This document shows, piece by piece, positions 44,275 to 54,003 of a stretch of DNA of 64,000 bases (positions within the stretch are counted from its first letter, which is position 1; each line of letters starts with the position of its first letter). The DNA lies in the NCBI GenBank assembly GCA_963803875.1, contig CAWDOA010000017.1, positions 1 to 64,000 of the forward strand, in the 5' to 3' direction. Below the pieces are notes generated by a model. It saw only the letters and a list, made by a program, of their open reading frames with translations. It searched no databases and was not told the origin of the DNA. The translations under genes and the position numbers were made by a program. The stretch comes from JABDIY01 sp963803875 (lineage in GTDB: Bacteria; Actinomycetota; Acidimicrobiia; Acidimicrobiales; SZUA-35).

Positions 44275-44684
44275 AACGGCAACTGAAGGCTGGTCGGTGG
44301 CGGAATATCGCTTGTCGAAAGCCTGACCGCCCAGATCACGAGGACCAGCACAACATTTCCAAGGAGCAGACGGGTGCGGAATAGGCGCGAGACCGTGCCG
44401 CCCAGTGCGCTGAAGCCCACCACCGTCGCCAGCTGAGCGAGTACCAGCACGGTGAACGGGTGCCGAGCCCACGCGGTTGAGACGTCGAGTCGGGCCAGCG
44501 AGAAGGCCGCCCGGGTTGTCCCACACAGAGGGCAATATCCACCGGTGCATCGTCGAAACGGGCAGATGATCAGGCCGTCATCGTGGCCGAACGCCAGTGC
44601 GATGAGAACTCCAATCCCGAGACCGGTGATATCGGCTGTGCGGTCTCGCCCCGCAAACCAGTGCCGAGAACCGATAGCTGTCAT
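44271..44684 (-). CDS. DUF2752 membrane protein
   Basis: 137 residues. Helix 1 (LGIGVLIALAFGHDDG), the DUF2752 signature ICPFRRCTGGYCPLCGTTRAAF (broken here by position: CPFRRCTG then CPLCGTTRA), and two further helices (FTVLVLAQLATVVGF, LLLGNVVLVLVIWAV). The stop codon of the sigma factor upstream overlaps its start by four bases. The function of the family is unknown. Confidence 0.82.
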   Translation of the reverse strand: MTAIGSRHWFAGRDRTADITGLGIGVLIALAFGHDDGLIICPFRRCTGGYCPLCGTTRAAFSLARLDVSTAWARHPFTVLVLAQLATVVGFSALGGTVSRLFRTRLLLGNVVLVLVIWAVRLSTSDIPPPTSLQLPF

Positions 44685-45289
44685 TCGGCTTTGCGAGCTC
44701 CATCAGCATCGAACTCGGCGGAGCATTCGGGCTCGGCGAGCAGATCGAGAAGATCGGATCTGGCCCGCGCCACACGGGATCGGACCGTGCCGATCGGGCA
44801 CTGCAAGATCTCAGCGGCCTCGGCGTAGGACAATCCGGCGAGCTGAGTGAGCACAATCACTTCACGCCGATCCGGTCGAAGCTGTTGGAGAAGCAGTTCG
44901 TTGTCGATCGAACCGGTCCGATCGAACTCGGGCGAGTCGGGCAGTTCCACAGGTGACATGTGCTTGCGCCAGCGAGTCTTTGAACGCACGGCGTCGGCAC
45001 AGGTGTTGCGGGCGATGGTCATCAGCCACGCTCGAGCGGAACCGTCGTTACGGAAACGAGGCAGAGAGCGGAGCGCGCGGACAAAAACTTCTTGGGCCAG
45101 GTCCTCTGCATTGTCTGGATCACCGAGATGTCGACACAGGTCAAGCACCGGTTGCTGAGCAGCGCGGATGAATGATTCGGCGGCATGCCGGTCACCGTCC
45201 CTGGCCCGGAGTGCGAGTGAAGTCCAGTCGTCGATACATGCATGATGCCACCGGCGGGAACCGGATCGTGCAGTCGTGCGACAAACCAA
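44681..45289 (-). CDS. ECF RNA polymerase sigma factor
   Basis: 202 residues. Sigma-2 (FIRAAQQPVLDLCRHLGDPD, AEDLAQEVFVRALRSLPRF, ARAWLMTIARNTCADAVR) and sigma-4 (LLLQQLRPDRREVIVLTQLA, GLSYAEAAEILQCPIGTVRS). The only in-frame start upstream of sigma-2 is a TTG at 45289, two bases from the ATG of the divergent anti-sigma gene. ECF factors direct stress or envelope regulons; the target is unknown. Confidence 0.87.
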   Translation of the reverse strand: MVCRTTARSGSRRWHHACIDDWTSLALRARDGDRHAAESFIRAAQQPVLDLCRHLGDPDNAEDLAQEVFVRALRSLPRFRNDGSARAWLMTIARNTCADAVRSKTRWRKHMSPVELPDSPEFDRTGSIDNELLLQQLRPDRREVIVLTQLAGLSYAEAAEILQCPIGTVRSRVARARSDLLDLLAEPECSAEFDADGARKAE

Positions 45290-45291
45290 AC

Positions 45292-45912
45292 ATGGAATGC
45301 GACGACGCCCGCATGTGGATCTCCACCCGGATCGATGGCGAACAGGTAGCCGATGTTGACCTTGTCGACGCTCATATCGCCACGTGCGAAGAGTGCGCGA
45401 CCTTTGCCGGGGAAGCCCACCGGCTCAAACGGGTCATGGCATTTCGTCCGGTTCGTGACGAACCGCTCGATCTGGCCCGACTCGTCCTGAACAAGGCGGG
45501 TGCGCCGAATCTTGGATCGGGAGAATGGAAGCGAACGCTGCTCGCAGCGACGGGTTTCACGCTCCTTTTGCTGTCCATCCCCGGTGTGTTGTTCGGGAGC
45601 ACGATGCTCGGAACCGAACTCGGTGCAACCGATCACAGCGGACGGCATCTGGGAGCATTCGGTGCTGCGCTAGCTTTCGGTTTCATCTACGCAGCCTGGC
45701 GACCCGAGCGAGCTATCGGACTCGTACCGCTCACGTCGGCGTTGGGTGCCATGATCATTCTCACCGGCATCATCGATGTCGCACGAGGGTTGTCCAACGG
45801 CATGGCCGAGATGAGCCACATGCTCGAGTTGATAGGCGTTGTGCTCCTGTGGGAGATCTCCGGCAGTCGCCGCCGACTTTGGCAATTGTCGGGCCGTATA
45901 GCGCTGCACTGA
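45292..45912 (+). CDS. zf-HC2 anti-sigma factor with membrane helices
   Basis: 206 residues from ATG 45292. The N-terminus is a zinc-binding anti-sigma domain: Cys at residue 3 (MECDDARMW), and HIATCEECATF giving HxxxCxxC. Then come four to five helices (LLAATGFTLLLLSIPGVLFG, LGAFGAALAFGFIYAAW, LVPLTSALGAMIILTGII, MLELIGVVLLWEIS). It should hold the divergent ECF sigma factor at the membrane. Divergent rather than co-operonic arrangement is unusual. Confidence 0.83.
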   Translation: MECDDARMWISTRIDGEQVADVDLVDAHIATCEECATFAGEAHRLKRVMAFRPVRDEPLDLARLVLNKAGAPNLGSGEWKRTLLAATGFTLLLLSIPGVLFGSTMLGTELGATDHSGRHLGAFGAALAFGFIYAAWRPERAIGLVPLTSALGAMIILTGIIDVARGLSNGMAEMSHMLELIGVVLLWEISGSRRRLWQLSGRIALH

Positions 45913-45920
45913 GGGACAGA

Positions 45921-47072
45921 TCAGCCCACGATCTGACGACCGATGATCTCTTTCATGATTTCGTTGGTGCCGCCGTAGATCTTCTGCACGCGTGCGTCTC
46001 GCCAGGCCCGGGCGATCGGGTATTCCTCCATATAGCCATAACCGCCATGGAGTTGCAGGCACCGATCCATGACTCGACACTCGAGCTCGGTGGTCCACCA
46101 CTTGGCCTCGGCTGCGTCCTCGGCGGTGAGTTCCCCAACGAGGTAGGCCTCGGTCTGGCGGTCGAGGAAGACCTGAGCGATATCGAGTTCGGTCTTCATC
46201 TCGGCGAGCTCGAACTTGGAATTCTGGAACGTACCGATCGGCTGCCCGAACGCGGTTCGCTCCTTGACATAGTCAACGGTCCAACCGAAGGCAGCGTGAG
46301 CATGTGCGACCGCGCTTATGGCGAGGCTGAGCCTTTCTCGGGGCAGATTTCGGACCAGCCCGAAGAAACCATCTCCCTCGTTGCCGAGAAGGTTCTCTGC
46401 CGGGACTCTCACATCGGAGAAGAAAAGCTCGGCCGTGTCCTGGGCGTGCATTCCGATCTTGTCGAGGTTCCGGCCACGGCTGAACCCGTCCATTCCCTCC
46501 TCGACGACCAGAAGGCTCATTCCACGATGTTTCTGCGATGGGTCGGTTTTGGCGGCGACGATCACGAGGGAAGAGTTGATCCCGTTCGTGATGAAGGTCT
46601 TGGAACCGTTGATCACGTAGGTGTCGCCATCCCGTACCGCCGTCGTACCGATGGAAGCCAGATCAGATCCGGTTCCCGGTTCGGTCATCGCAATTGCGGT
46701 CATCGAGTCTCCCGAACAGATTCCAGGTAGCCATCGGGCCTTCTGTTCGTCGTTGGCCATTTCTGTGAAATACGGCAAACAGATGTCGTTGTGGAGGGTC
46801 ATGCACATTCCGCTCGCCATGACACCGGCTCGCTGAACCTCTTCGTTCAAGACGACGTTGAATCGCCAGTCGTCAACGCCGCCGCCTCCGTACTTCTCGT
46901 CCACTTCAATTCCGAGAAATCCCATCTCTCCCGCTTTTTTGAACATGGCAACGTCGACGTTGCCGGCGGCTTCCCACGTCTCGGCATTCGGGACGATCTC
47001 CGCTTCGATGAACGCCCGAGCGCTCTGACGGAACTGCTCGTGGTCATCGTTGAAAAGGGTTCGGGTCAACAT
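45921..47072 (-). CDS. Acyl-CoA dehydrogenase
   Basis: 383 residues from ATG 47072. Signatures MTEPGTGSDLASIGTTA (FAD/substrate region), FITNGINSSLVIVAAKTD, GNEGDGFFGLVRNLPRERL, and QLHGGYGYMEEYPIARAWRD followed by IYGGTNEIMKEII. The catalytic Glu is not in the last motif but can be placed as in the long-chain/isovaleryl type. It forms enoyl-CoA with electron transfer to ETF. It stands alone and convergent with the anti-sigma gene. Confidence 0.9.
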   Translation of the reverse strand: MLTRTLFNDDHEQFRQSARAFIEAEIVPNAETWEAAGNVDVAMFKKAGEMGFLGIEVDEKYGGGGVDDWRFNVVLNEEVQRAGVMASGMCMTLHNDICLPYFTEMANDEQKARWLPGICSGDSMTAIAMTEPGTGSDLASIGTTAVRDGDTYVINGSKTFITNGINSSLVIVAAKTDPSQKHRGMSLLVVEEGMDGFSRGRNLDKIGMHAQDTAELFFSDVRVPAENLLGNEGDGFFGLVRNLPRERLSLAISAVAHAHAAFGWTVDYVKERTAFGQPIGTFQNSKFELAEMKTELDIAQVFLDRQTEAYLVGELTAEDAAEAKWWTTELECRVMDRCLQLHGGYGYMEEYPIARAWRDARVQKIYGGTNEIMKEIIGRQIVG

Positions 47073-47176
47073 GGTTTCCACACTACCGATCACCTGGCTG
47101 GAAGCTGAAGACGAACAACGTTCACGGGCCGCCGTGGGTTCGAGCCCGCGTTGGGCGGGCCTACCCTCTATGGCCT

Positions 47177-47872
47177 ATGTCCGCGGTCTTCCCCGCATCC
47201 GATGATCTCGATGTCGTCACCGTCGTACTGACCGGCGGGGTCGGCCCAACGAAGGCGCAGTATGACGCCCTGATCGGATCGTTGAGAGGACCGGTGAAGG
47301 TCGTGGCCGCCGACAGCGGCGCAGATCACGCACGAGCGCTTGGTGTTCGTGTTGATGTCGCAGTTGGCGACTTCGATTCAGCCTCCGATGTCACTCGGGT
47401 CTGGCTGTCCCAGCAGGGTTCGGAGGTGCGAGAGTTCGGTCCCCACAAGGACCAGAGCGATCTGGAGCTGGCACTCGAGGCCGCCAGCGAAGACGACCCC
47501 GAAGTGATCTACGTTCTCGGGTTGGGCGGCGGCCGGCCAGACCACGCTCTGCTGAATCTCGTCGTCCTGGCCGACGTTCGCTGGAGTACGTCCCGAGTCT
47601 TCGGCCTTGCTGAGGAGTGTTGGATCAGTGTTGTGCGAGAAGAAACCGAGATCAGGGGTGCACTCGGATCCTTGGTGTCACTCATTCCGATCGGGGGACC
47701 AGCGTCGGTCAGCACCGCTGGACTGTTGTTCAGTCTGGACGCAGAAGAACTCAGCCCGACCAGCGCCCGTGGTCTGAGCAATGTGCTGGCTGGCAGCCGG
47801 GCGACGGTTCGGGTAGAGGAAGGTGTGCTGCTCACCATGCAACCGATCGACGAGAGCTCAGAACGTGTCTGA
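47177..47872 (+). CDS. Thiamine diphosphokinase-like protein
   Basis: 231 residues of the ThiN family: VVLTGGVGPTKAQYDAL, KVVAADSGADHARALGVRVD, AVGDFDSASDV (metal-binding Asp pair), FGPHKDQSDLELAL and VLGLGGGRPDHALLNL, then a C-terminal beta sandwich. It would transfer pyrophosphate from ATP to thiamine in the cytoplasm, supplying ThDP to enzymes such as the one at 29-31 kb. The LCP gene starts inside its end. Confidence 0.87.
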   Translation: MSAVFPASDDLDVVTVVLTGGVGPTKAQYDALIGSLRGPVKVVAADSGADHARALGVRVDVAVGDFDSASDVTRVWLSQQGSEVREFGPHKDQSDLELALEAASEDDPEVIYVLGLGGGRPDHALLNLVVLADVRWSTSRVFGLAEECWISVVREETEIRGALGSLVSLIPIGGPASVSTAGLLFSLDAEELSPTSARGLSNVLAGSRATVRVEEGVLLTMQPIDESSERV

Positions 47873-49343
47873 ATCATCACGACGGGATCGTCGGCAGCGC
47901 AGGGCGGCCAAGAGGGCCGCCCGCCGTAGCTGGCCTCAGCGCCTTCTGATCTCAGCAAATGTTGTCGGCATCTTTCTCGCACTTGGTTCGGCCTATCTCA
48001 TCAAGAACAGTTTCGGCCGAATCGAGAGAATCGAACGGGTTGAACTCACCGGTTCGCTGACACCGCTGGAGGTCGGTTCGGAACCGGGTGAGCGTGTGCT
48101 CAATGTTCTGCTCGTGGGATCTGATTCCGCAGCTTCGCTCGATCCTGACAACCCCATCAACCAGGGTCGTCAGGGTGAGCGGAATGGCGACGTCATCATC
48201 GTGGCCCACATCGATGAACGGGACGGATCGGCTGCACTGCTTTCGTTTCCGCGCGATCTCTGGCTTCCTATCGCCGGCAGAGATCGGGACGCAAAGATCA
48301 ACAGCGCCTTCGCGGTCGGAGGTCCCGCGATGCTCATCGACACCATCGAGCAGGACTTCGGCATTCCGATCAATCATTACGTGAACGTCGATTTCGCCGG
48401 ATTCCAGGGTCTGGTGGATGCCCTGGGGGAAGTGGAGGTGTGGTTCGACGAGCCCGCACGGGACTGGAACACGCGCACCAATTCCTCCCAGACCGGGTTC
48501 GAAATGCTCGAACGCGGCCGTCAAGCGCTCGATGGCCCCACCGCGTTGGCCTATGTCCGGTCCCGCTACTACCAAACTCTGGACGAGGACGGTCGGTGGG
48601 TGGGCGGCCTGGCCGAGGCCAGTGATCTGAACCGAATCAAGCGCCAGCAGGACTTTCTTCGTCAAGTCACCGCGCAGGCGATTGCATCGGGGTCCCGAAA
48701 TCCGTTCGTGTTCAACGGACTGATTGATGCAGCTATAGAACACGTCACGCTTGACCAGGAACTCAGCCCCGCCCTGTTGCTCGATATCGGCAATGCGTTT
48801 CGGGAGTTCGACAGCGACAGCCTCCTGGCGTACAGCCTTCCCGCCGAGTTCGGATGGGTCGGGTCGGCGAGTGTTCTCTTCGTCGATGAAGAACAGGCCG
48901 TACCGATTCTTGAACTCTTTCGTGGAGCGAGAGTGGACGATCCACGCACGGTCCGTAGCGAAATCGTCCATGTTGCATCGAGGACCGACGAGGCCGCGGA
49001 CCTTGCGCAGTCGCTGTTGATCCGGGGATTTGGTACCGCACCTGCAGCGGTCGTCCCTCTGGACCACGGTGGCATAGCCGTCCGTCACGCTCCCGATGCG
49101 CGGCAGGCGGCAGAGGTGATCGCAGCGGAGCTGGCTGAACCGGTCGCATTCGTTGAGGACCCAGCGCTGTCGGGCCGCACCGTTGTTGTTTCTTTGGGTG
49201 ATCCCGCGCTACCGGCCCCTGTCAACCCAGACAGCGGTGCGCCCTCAGATGAAGCAGATGCTGGCGGAGCGGCCCAACTCGACGGTGTCGCTGTCCAAGA
49301 ACCACCTCCGAGCGGGTCAACTGAAGCCACTTGTGGCCGATAA
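47865..49343 (+). CDS. LytR-CpsA-Psr family cell-wall glycopolymer ligase
   Basis: 492 residues from GTG 47865. Basic N-terminus (RRDRRQRRAAKRAARRSW), one helix (LLISANVVGIFLALGSAYL), then the LCP domain (~75-300): LNVLLVGSDSA, IIVAHIDERDGSAALLSFPRD, KINSAFAVGGPAM, HYVNVDFAGFQGLVDALGE, ALAYVRSRYYQ. A C-terminal LytR_C-like domain (~370-450) ends in a proline- and acid-rich tail. It should attach a polymer to peptidoglycan outside the cell. It leads the polysaccharide cluster that follows. Confidence 0.88.
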   Translation: MSESSRRDRRQRRAAKRAARRSWPQRLLISANVVGIFLALGSAYLIKNSFGRIERIERVELTGSLTPLEVGSEPGERVLNVLLVGSDSAASLDPDNPINQGRQGERNGDVIIVAHIDERDGSAALLSFPRDLWLPIAGRDRDAKINSAFAVGGPAMLIDTIEQDFGIPINHYVNVDFAGFQGLVDALGEVEVWFDEPARDWNTRTNSSQTGFEMLERGRQALDGPTALAYVRSRYYQTLDEDGRWVGGLAEASDLNRIKRQQDFLRQVTAQAIASGSRNPFVFNGLIDAAIEHVTLDQELSPALLLDIGNAFREFDSDSLLAYSLPAEFGWVGSASVLFVDEEQAVPILELFRGARVDDPRTVRSEIVHVASRTDEAADLAQSLLIRGFGTAPAAVVPLDHGGIAVRHAPDARQAAEVIAAELAEPVAFVEDPALSGRTVVVSLGDPALPAPVNPDSGAPSDEADAGGAAQLDGVAVQEPPPSGSTEATCGR

Positions 49344-49472
49344 AGGTTGTGCGGGTGCACCGTAACCACGGATCGATCCCAAGTCGGGTAGATCCGCCCA
49401 GCGAAGCCCCCGCAGTACCCATCGCTAGCCTGCAAAGGTTGGCGGAAACCTGTAAGTGACGGAGAAACAGAC

Positions 49473-50750
49473 GTGGCAACGATCGCTGTAATCGGAACCG
49501 GATACGTAGGCCTCACAACCGGGGCGTGTTTTGCGCACCTCGGTCACGATGTGATCTGTGCCGATATCGATGCAGAGAAGATCGCCCGGCTCCAGGACGG
49601 CCAGATCCCGATCGTCGAAGAAGGACTCGACCGAATCGTGGCCGAGGCGCTGGCCGCCGGAAAGATCAGTTTCGTGGTCGGTGCCACCAACGCCAGTGAG
49701 CACTGCGAGTTCCACTACTTGTGTGTGCCGACTCCCCAGGATTCGGATGGATCAGCCGATCTCAGCTATCTGAAAGCCGCCGCAGCAGAAATCGGACCGA
49801 CACTTCCTGCTGACAGTGTTGTTGTGAACAAGTCGACTGTTCCGGTGGGATCCACCGAGGTTGTCGCCAAGCACCTGAACAGGCCCGATGTGCAGGTTGT
49901 ATCCAATCCGGAATTCTTGCGTGAAGGAACCGCCGTTCAGGACTTCCTGCATCCGGACAGAGTCGTCATCGGCTCCAGCGATCAGGAAGCTGCGATTCGG
50001 GTGGCAGCGCTGTACAGCAGAGTGCGCGCCCCGATCATGGTCACTGATCCGGTAACGGCGGAGACGATCAAGTACGCCAGCAACGCCTTTCTCGCAACCA
50101 AGCTGAGCTTCGTGAATGCCATTGCCAACCTTTGTGAACACGTGGGCGCCGACGTCGACGAGGTCACGTTGGGGATGGGGTATGACACGCGCATCGGCAA
50201 GGAGTTCCTGAAACCCGGCCCGGGCTGGGGTGGAAGTTGTTTCCCCAAAGATGTGGCGGCGCTGGCCCGTATCGCAGACGACTACGGCTACGACTTCACG
50301 CTGCTGCGTGAAGTCCTCAACGTGAACACACTGCAGTTCGAGCGAACCGCACAAAAGGTTCTCGATGCGTTGGGCCCAGATCTCGCGGGCAAGAAAGTGG
50401 CCGCGTGGGGTCTCACGTTCAAGGCCGGCACCGATGATCTTCGCGATTCCCCGGCGATCGAAGTTCTCCAGCGAGTCAGCGGAGCGGGCGCCCAGGTAGT
50501 CGCTTTCGATCCGGCAATACCGGCCGAGATTCCTCAGTTGCCGCTGGTGACAGTCGCTTCAGATCCGCTGGTTGCGGCCAAGGACGCGGACGTGCTCGTC
50601 GTTCTCACCGAATGGCCGGAGTTCAAGTATGTCGATTTCGATCAACTGGCTGATCAGATGCGGGGTCGTATAGTGATAGACAGCCGGAATCTGCTCGATC
50701 GCTCGATTCTCAAGCGTCGGCACTTCGACGTCATCGGTATCGGACGCTAG
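49473..50750 (+). CDS. ugd: UDP-glucose 6-dehydrogenase
   Basis: 425 residues. NAD-binding IGTGYVGLTTGACFAHLG, VPTPQDSDGSADLSYL, NPEFLREGTAVQDFLHPDRV, KYASNAFLATKLSFVNAIAN, and the catalytic Cys in GWGGSCFPKDV (near residue 260); C-terminal Rossmann-like domain with GLTFKAGTDDLRDSPAI. It oxidises UDP-glucose to UDP-glucuronate. GTG start with GGAG eight bases upstream. UDP-xylose synthase follows two bases later, so the product passes directly to that enzyme. Confidence 0.95.
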   Translation: MATIAVIGTGYVGLTTGACFAHLGHDVICADIDAEKIARLQDGQIPIVEEGLDRIVAEALAAGKISFVVGATNASEHCEFHYLCVPTPQDSDGSADLSYLKAAAAEIGPTLPADSVVVNKSTVPVGSTEVVAKHLNRPDVQVVSNPEFLREGTAVQDFLHPDRVVIGSSDQEAAIRVAALYSRVRAPIMVTDPVTAETIKYASNAFLATKLSFVNAIANLCEHVGADVDEVTLGMGYDTRIGKEFLKPGPGWGGSCFPKDVAALARIADDYGYDFTLLREVLNVNTLQFERTAQKVLDALGPDLAGKKVAAWGLTFKAGTDDLRDSPAIEVLQRVSGAGAQVVAFDPAIPAEIPQLPLVTVASDPLVAAKDADVLVVLTEWPEFKYVDFDQLADQMRGRIVIDSRNLLDRSILKRRHFDVIGIGR

Positions 50751-50752
50751 AG

Positions 50753-51695
50753 GTGGCCAGGATCGTCGTCACCGGAGGCGCCGGCTTCCTCGGATCAAAT
50801 CTATGCCGGAGCCTGCTAGATCGTGGTGACGAGGTGGTATGTCTCGACAACTTCGTGACCAGCTCGGAGGAGAACATCGAGGGACTCTTCGGCCGTCAGG
50901 GTTTCTCGTTCTCCAATCAGGACGTGACGAACCACATCTGGGTGCCGGGTCCGGTGGATACCATCATGCATCTTGCCTCGCCGGCATCACCCATCGATTT
51001 CGAGAAGATCCCGATTCAGATCATGAAGGTGGGCAGCCTCGGAACCCACAACTGCCTGGGATTGGCCCGTGCCAAGGGGGCGACGTTCCATCTCAACTCC
51101 ACCAGTGAGGTCTATGGCGACCCGTTGGTCCATCCTCAACCAGAGACGTATTGGGGCAATGTCAATCCCAATGGACCTCGGAGTGTGTACGACGAAGCCA
51201 AACGATTTGCCGAGGCGCTGACACTTGCGTACGAGGCCACAACACGATATCGACGTGCGGATCGTCCGCACATTCAACACCTACGGTCCGCTGATGCGGC
51301 CCGACGATGGTCGGGTGGTGTCGAACTTCATCACCCAGGCGTTGCGGGGTGAGCCGCTGACGATTTACGGCGATGGCACTCAGACCCGCAGCTTCTGTTA
51401 TGTGACCGATCAGATCGAAGGACAGTTGGCGCTGCTGGACAGTGGCTACACCCAACCGGTCAACATCGGCAGCGATGTCGAGTTCACGATGCTCGAACTG
51501 GCCGAGCATGTGGTGGACATCACCAACAGTTCGGCCGGCATCGTGCATCAACCGTTGCCCCAAGACGATCCCACCCAACGTAAGCCCGACCTCACGGTCG
51601 CCAAGCGTGAACTCGGATGGTCACCCAAAGTGCCTCTCCGGCAGGGGCTCGAACTCACCAGCGCATACTTCGCCGAGAAACTCGGTCTCACCTAG
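50753..51695 (+). CDS. uxs: UDP-glucuronate decarboxylase (UDP-xylose synthase), one frameshift
   Basis: Short-chain dehydrogenase fold: GGAGFLGSNLCRSLLDRGD, MHLASPASPIDF (a UXS mark), STSEVYGDPLVHPQPE, catalytic SVYDEAKRFAE (Tyr and Lys). The first frame runs to ~51,237 (AYEA) and the next continues QHDIDVRIVRTFNTYGP, TRSFCYVTDQIEGQLALLD and DLTVAKRELGWSPKV. Joined length ~313 residues is normal. It decarboxylates UDP-glucuronate to UDP-xylose with bound NAD. The frame change is an almost certain indel given the intact motifs. Confidence 0.9.
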
Positions 51696-51785
51696 CCGAC
51701 CTTGGGCCCGCATTGGGCACAGAACTGAGCAAGGCTCCACGATTGGCAGGCTCAGGCCCGATGATGGCAAGTAGCATCGAAGCTG

Positions 51786-52868
51786 ATGAGGGTTGCCGTT
51801 ACCGTTGAACAATTCTGGCATCCGGTTCCGGGTGGCACCGCCCGGGCCACCCACAAGACGGTACGTGCGCTTCAGCGGGCTGGACAAGCTGATCTCGTCG
51901 GCGTCGCTGCGGCTCATCCCGACGCCATGGAGGGGAGCGAACTGACGATCCCGGTAGTCCACAGCCGACTCAAGCGCCCGCTTCTGTACGAGTCGTGGCT
52001 ACGGCTGAACCGTCCCAGGATTCAACCGATGGTCGACGGTTGTGATCTCATTTGGGCCTCGGCCATGGTGCCTCCACCAAGGGGCAACTCGGCGATGATC
52101 ACCACTGTCCACGATCTCGAATTCCTCGATCACCCGGAGTGGCATACCAACCGAGGGCGTAGCTTCTTTCCACGGGCATTCGCTGCGGCTGTCGATCGTT
52201 CCGACGTGATCGCCTGTCCATCTCGAACCGTGGCCGATCGCTGCGTGCGCGCCGGCGTATCGGCGGATCGCATCCGTGTCATTCCCTGGGGGGTGTCTCC
52301 GAAACGAGTCGATGCTGTAGAGGTCGCTGAGATCCGGGCCCACTACGACCTTCCCGAGACGTTCGTTCTCTGGGTCGGAACGAGCGAACCTCGCAAGAAC
52401 CTCGATGGATTGGCACAGGCGATGCAGAAGCTGGACGTGCCGATCGCAGTGGTCGGCCCTGACGGCTGGAATCTGAAGGCCGAGGATGTGCTGAATCCGC
52501 TGGGTGAGCGATGTCATCGCCTGGGCAAGGTGCCCGATCGCGACCTGCACGGTCTGTACGCAGCTGCGTCAGTCTTTGCGTTTCCTTCTCATGCCGAAGG
52601 GTTCGGGCTTCCCGTGCTCGAAGCGATGGCGCAGGGAACGCCCGTGGTCACGTCGAGGCGAACTGCCACCGAAGAAGCGGCTGGTGGCGCAGCGCTGTTG
52701 GTGGACCCGTCGAACCCCGATGAGATCGCTGATGCGCTCACCGGGATCCTGGCCGATGAGGTGATGGCAGCTCGTCTCACCGCCCTCGGACTGGATCGCG
52801 CCCACGAGATGAGCTGGGACGCCACCGCGGCCGGATACGGAGCAGCGTTCGCCGACGCGGTCGGCTAG
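51786..52868 (+). CDS. Glycosyltransferase family 4-like
   Basis: 360 residues. GT-B fold: FWHPVPGGTARATHKTVRAL at the N-terminus, TTVHDLEFLDHPEW in the acceptor domain, and the C-terminal donor site with LWVGTSEPRKNLDGLAQAM, YAAASVFAFPSHAEGFGLP (Glu of the EX7E motif) and LEAMAQGTPVV. It transfers sugars from nucleotide donors; donor and acceptor are unknown. Part of the surface-polymer cluster; the next glycosyltransferase starts 12 bases later. Confidence 0.87.
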   Translation: MRVAVTVEQFWHPVPGGTARATHKTVRALQRAGQADLVGVAAAHPDAMEGSELTIPVVHSRLKRPLLYESWLRLNRPRIQPMVDGCDLIWASAMVPPPRGNSAMITTVHDLEFLDHPEWHTNRGRSFFPRAFAAAVDRSDVIACPSRTVADRCVRAGVSADRIRVIPWGVSPKRVDAVEVAEIRAHYDLPETFVLWVGTSEPRKNLDGLAQAMQKLDVPIAVVGPDGWNLKAEDVLNPLGERCHRLGKVPDRDLHGLYAAASVFAFPSHAEGFGLPVLEAMAQGTPVVTSRRTATEEAAGGAALLVDPSNPDEIADALTGILADEVMAARLTALGLDRAHEMSWDATAAGYGAAFADAVG

Positions 52869-52880
52869 GACCGGCACCCG

Positions 52881-53994
52881 ATGGAAACGGTTGGCGTCAA
52901 CTTGTTGTGGCTCGATCCGGGTGTGGTCGGCGGAAGCGAGGAGTACACGCTGAGTTTGCTTCGAGCTGTCCATGAATTGGATCCTCTGGATCTCGAACTT
53001 CGACTCTTCGTCCAGAAATCGTTGTGTGATCACCATCCCGATCTCGAGAAGCGGTTCGAGATCTTGACCGCACCACGCTTGCCAGGGGGCAAGGCCGGTC
53101 GGGTCGTCACCGAACACACATGGCTTTCTCGTCAGAGCGCTGCGGTGTCCCTCGTGCACCACGCCGGGGGCCTGATCCCCGCTGGATCCCCATCGAGACC
53201 GATGCTGACGATCCTGGACCTTCAGCCACTCGATATGCCCGAGAATTTCGGGGTAGTGAAGCGGAACTGGCTAGGACGGATGATTCCGCGATCCATCGAA
53301 TCTGCGTCGGCGATTGTGACGCCGAGCCGTTTCACGGCGTCCAGGGTCACCGAACTCTTTGGTGTGGCTCGAGACCGGATCCACGTGGTGCCGTTTGGAT
53401 TGGAGTCAACGACACGACCAACGAGCCCGCCTCCCGGAGATGGTCCTGTCTTCCTGTATCCAGCCATTGCCTATCCTCACAAGCGCCACGCCGATCTCAT
53501 CGAGGCATTCTCGCTTGTGCGGGTCGAGCACTCCGACGCTCGCCTGATCCTCACCGGTGGAGAGGGGCCCCTAACGGCCGATCTTCGCGCCCAGATAGAG
53601 GCTGAAGGACTGGAGAGCGCAATTTCGATAACAGGCCGGATTCGAGCGCGACGAACTCCTGTCACTGATGGGTTCGGTGACCGCTGTGGTCATACCGTCC
53701 GAGTACGAGGGGTTTGGTCTTCCCGCGCTCGAGGCCATGAGCCTCGGTACCCCGGTGATCGTGGCGGATGCAGGCTCCTCTCCCGAGGTCGTAGGCGATG
53801 CCGGAATCGTTGTACCCCCCAGGCAGCCTGCTGTGTTGGCACGTGCGATGGGTTCGTTGATAGTCGACCCCCACGCTCGAAAACGGTTGAGCGAAGCGGG
53901 ATTGGTTCGGGCTGCGACGTTCGAGTGGAAGAGGTCGGGGCAAGCGTTGATTTCGGCCTACCGTGACGCTCTTGCTTACATCCAGAACACATGA
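52881..53994 (+). CDS. Glycosyltransferase family 4-like, one frameshift
   Basis: N-terminal domain with LLWLDPGVVGGSEEYTLSLL, LLTILDLQPLDMPENF-type region (MLTILDLQPLDMPENF), TPSRFTASRVTELFGV, and donor domain opening FLYPAIAYPHKRHADLIEAF. The frame changes near 53,648 and continues RDELLSLMGSVTAVVIPSEY, EGFGLPALEAMSLGTPVIVA. The joined product (~370 residues) is a whole GT4 enzyme. Nearest style is mannosyltransferases (inference). Confidence 0.83.
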
Positions 53995-54003
53995 TGCTTT
54001 CTG

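Noticed and set aside
47120..47165. Possible tRNA or TPP riboswitch before the thiamine diphosphokinase gene
   Set aside because: There is a GC-rich hairpin with GGGTTCGAGCCC, but no cloverleaf and no conserved TPP riboswitch cores.
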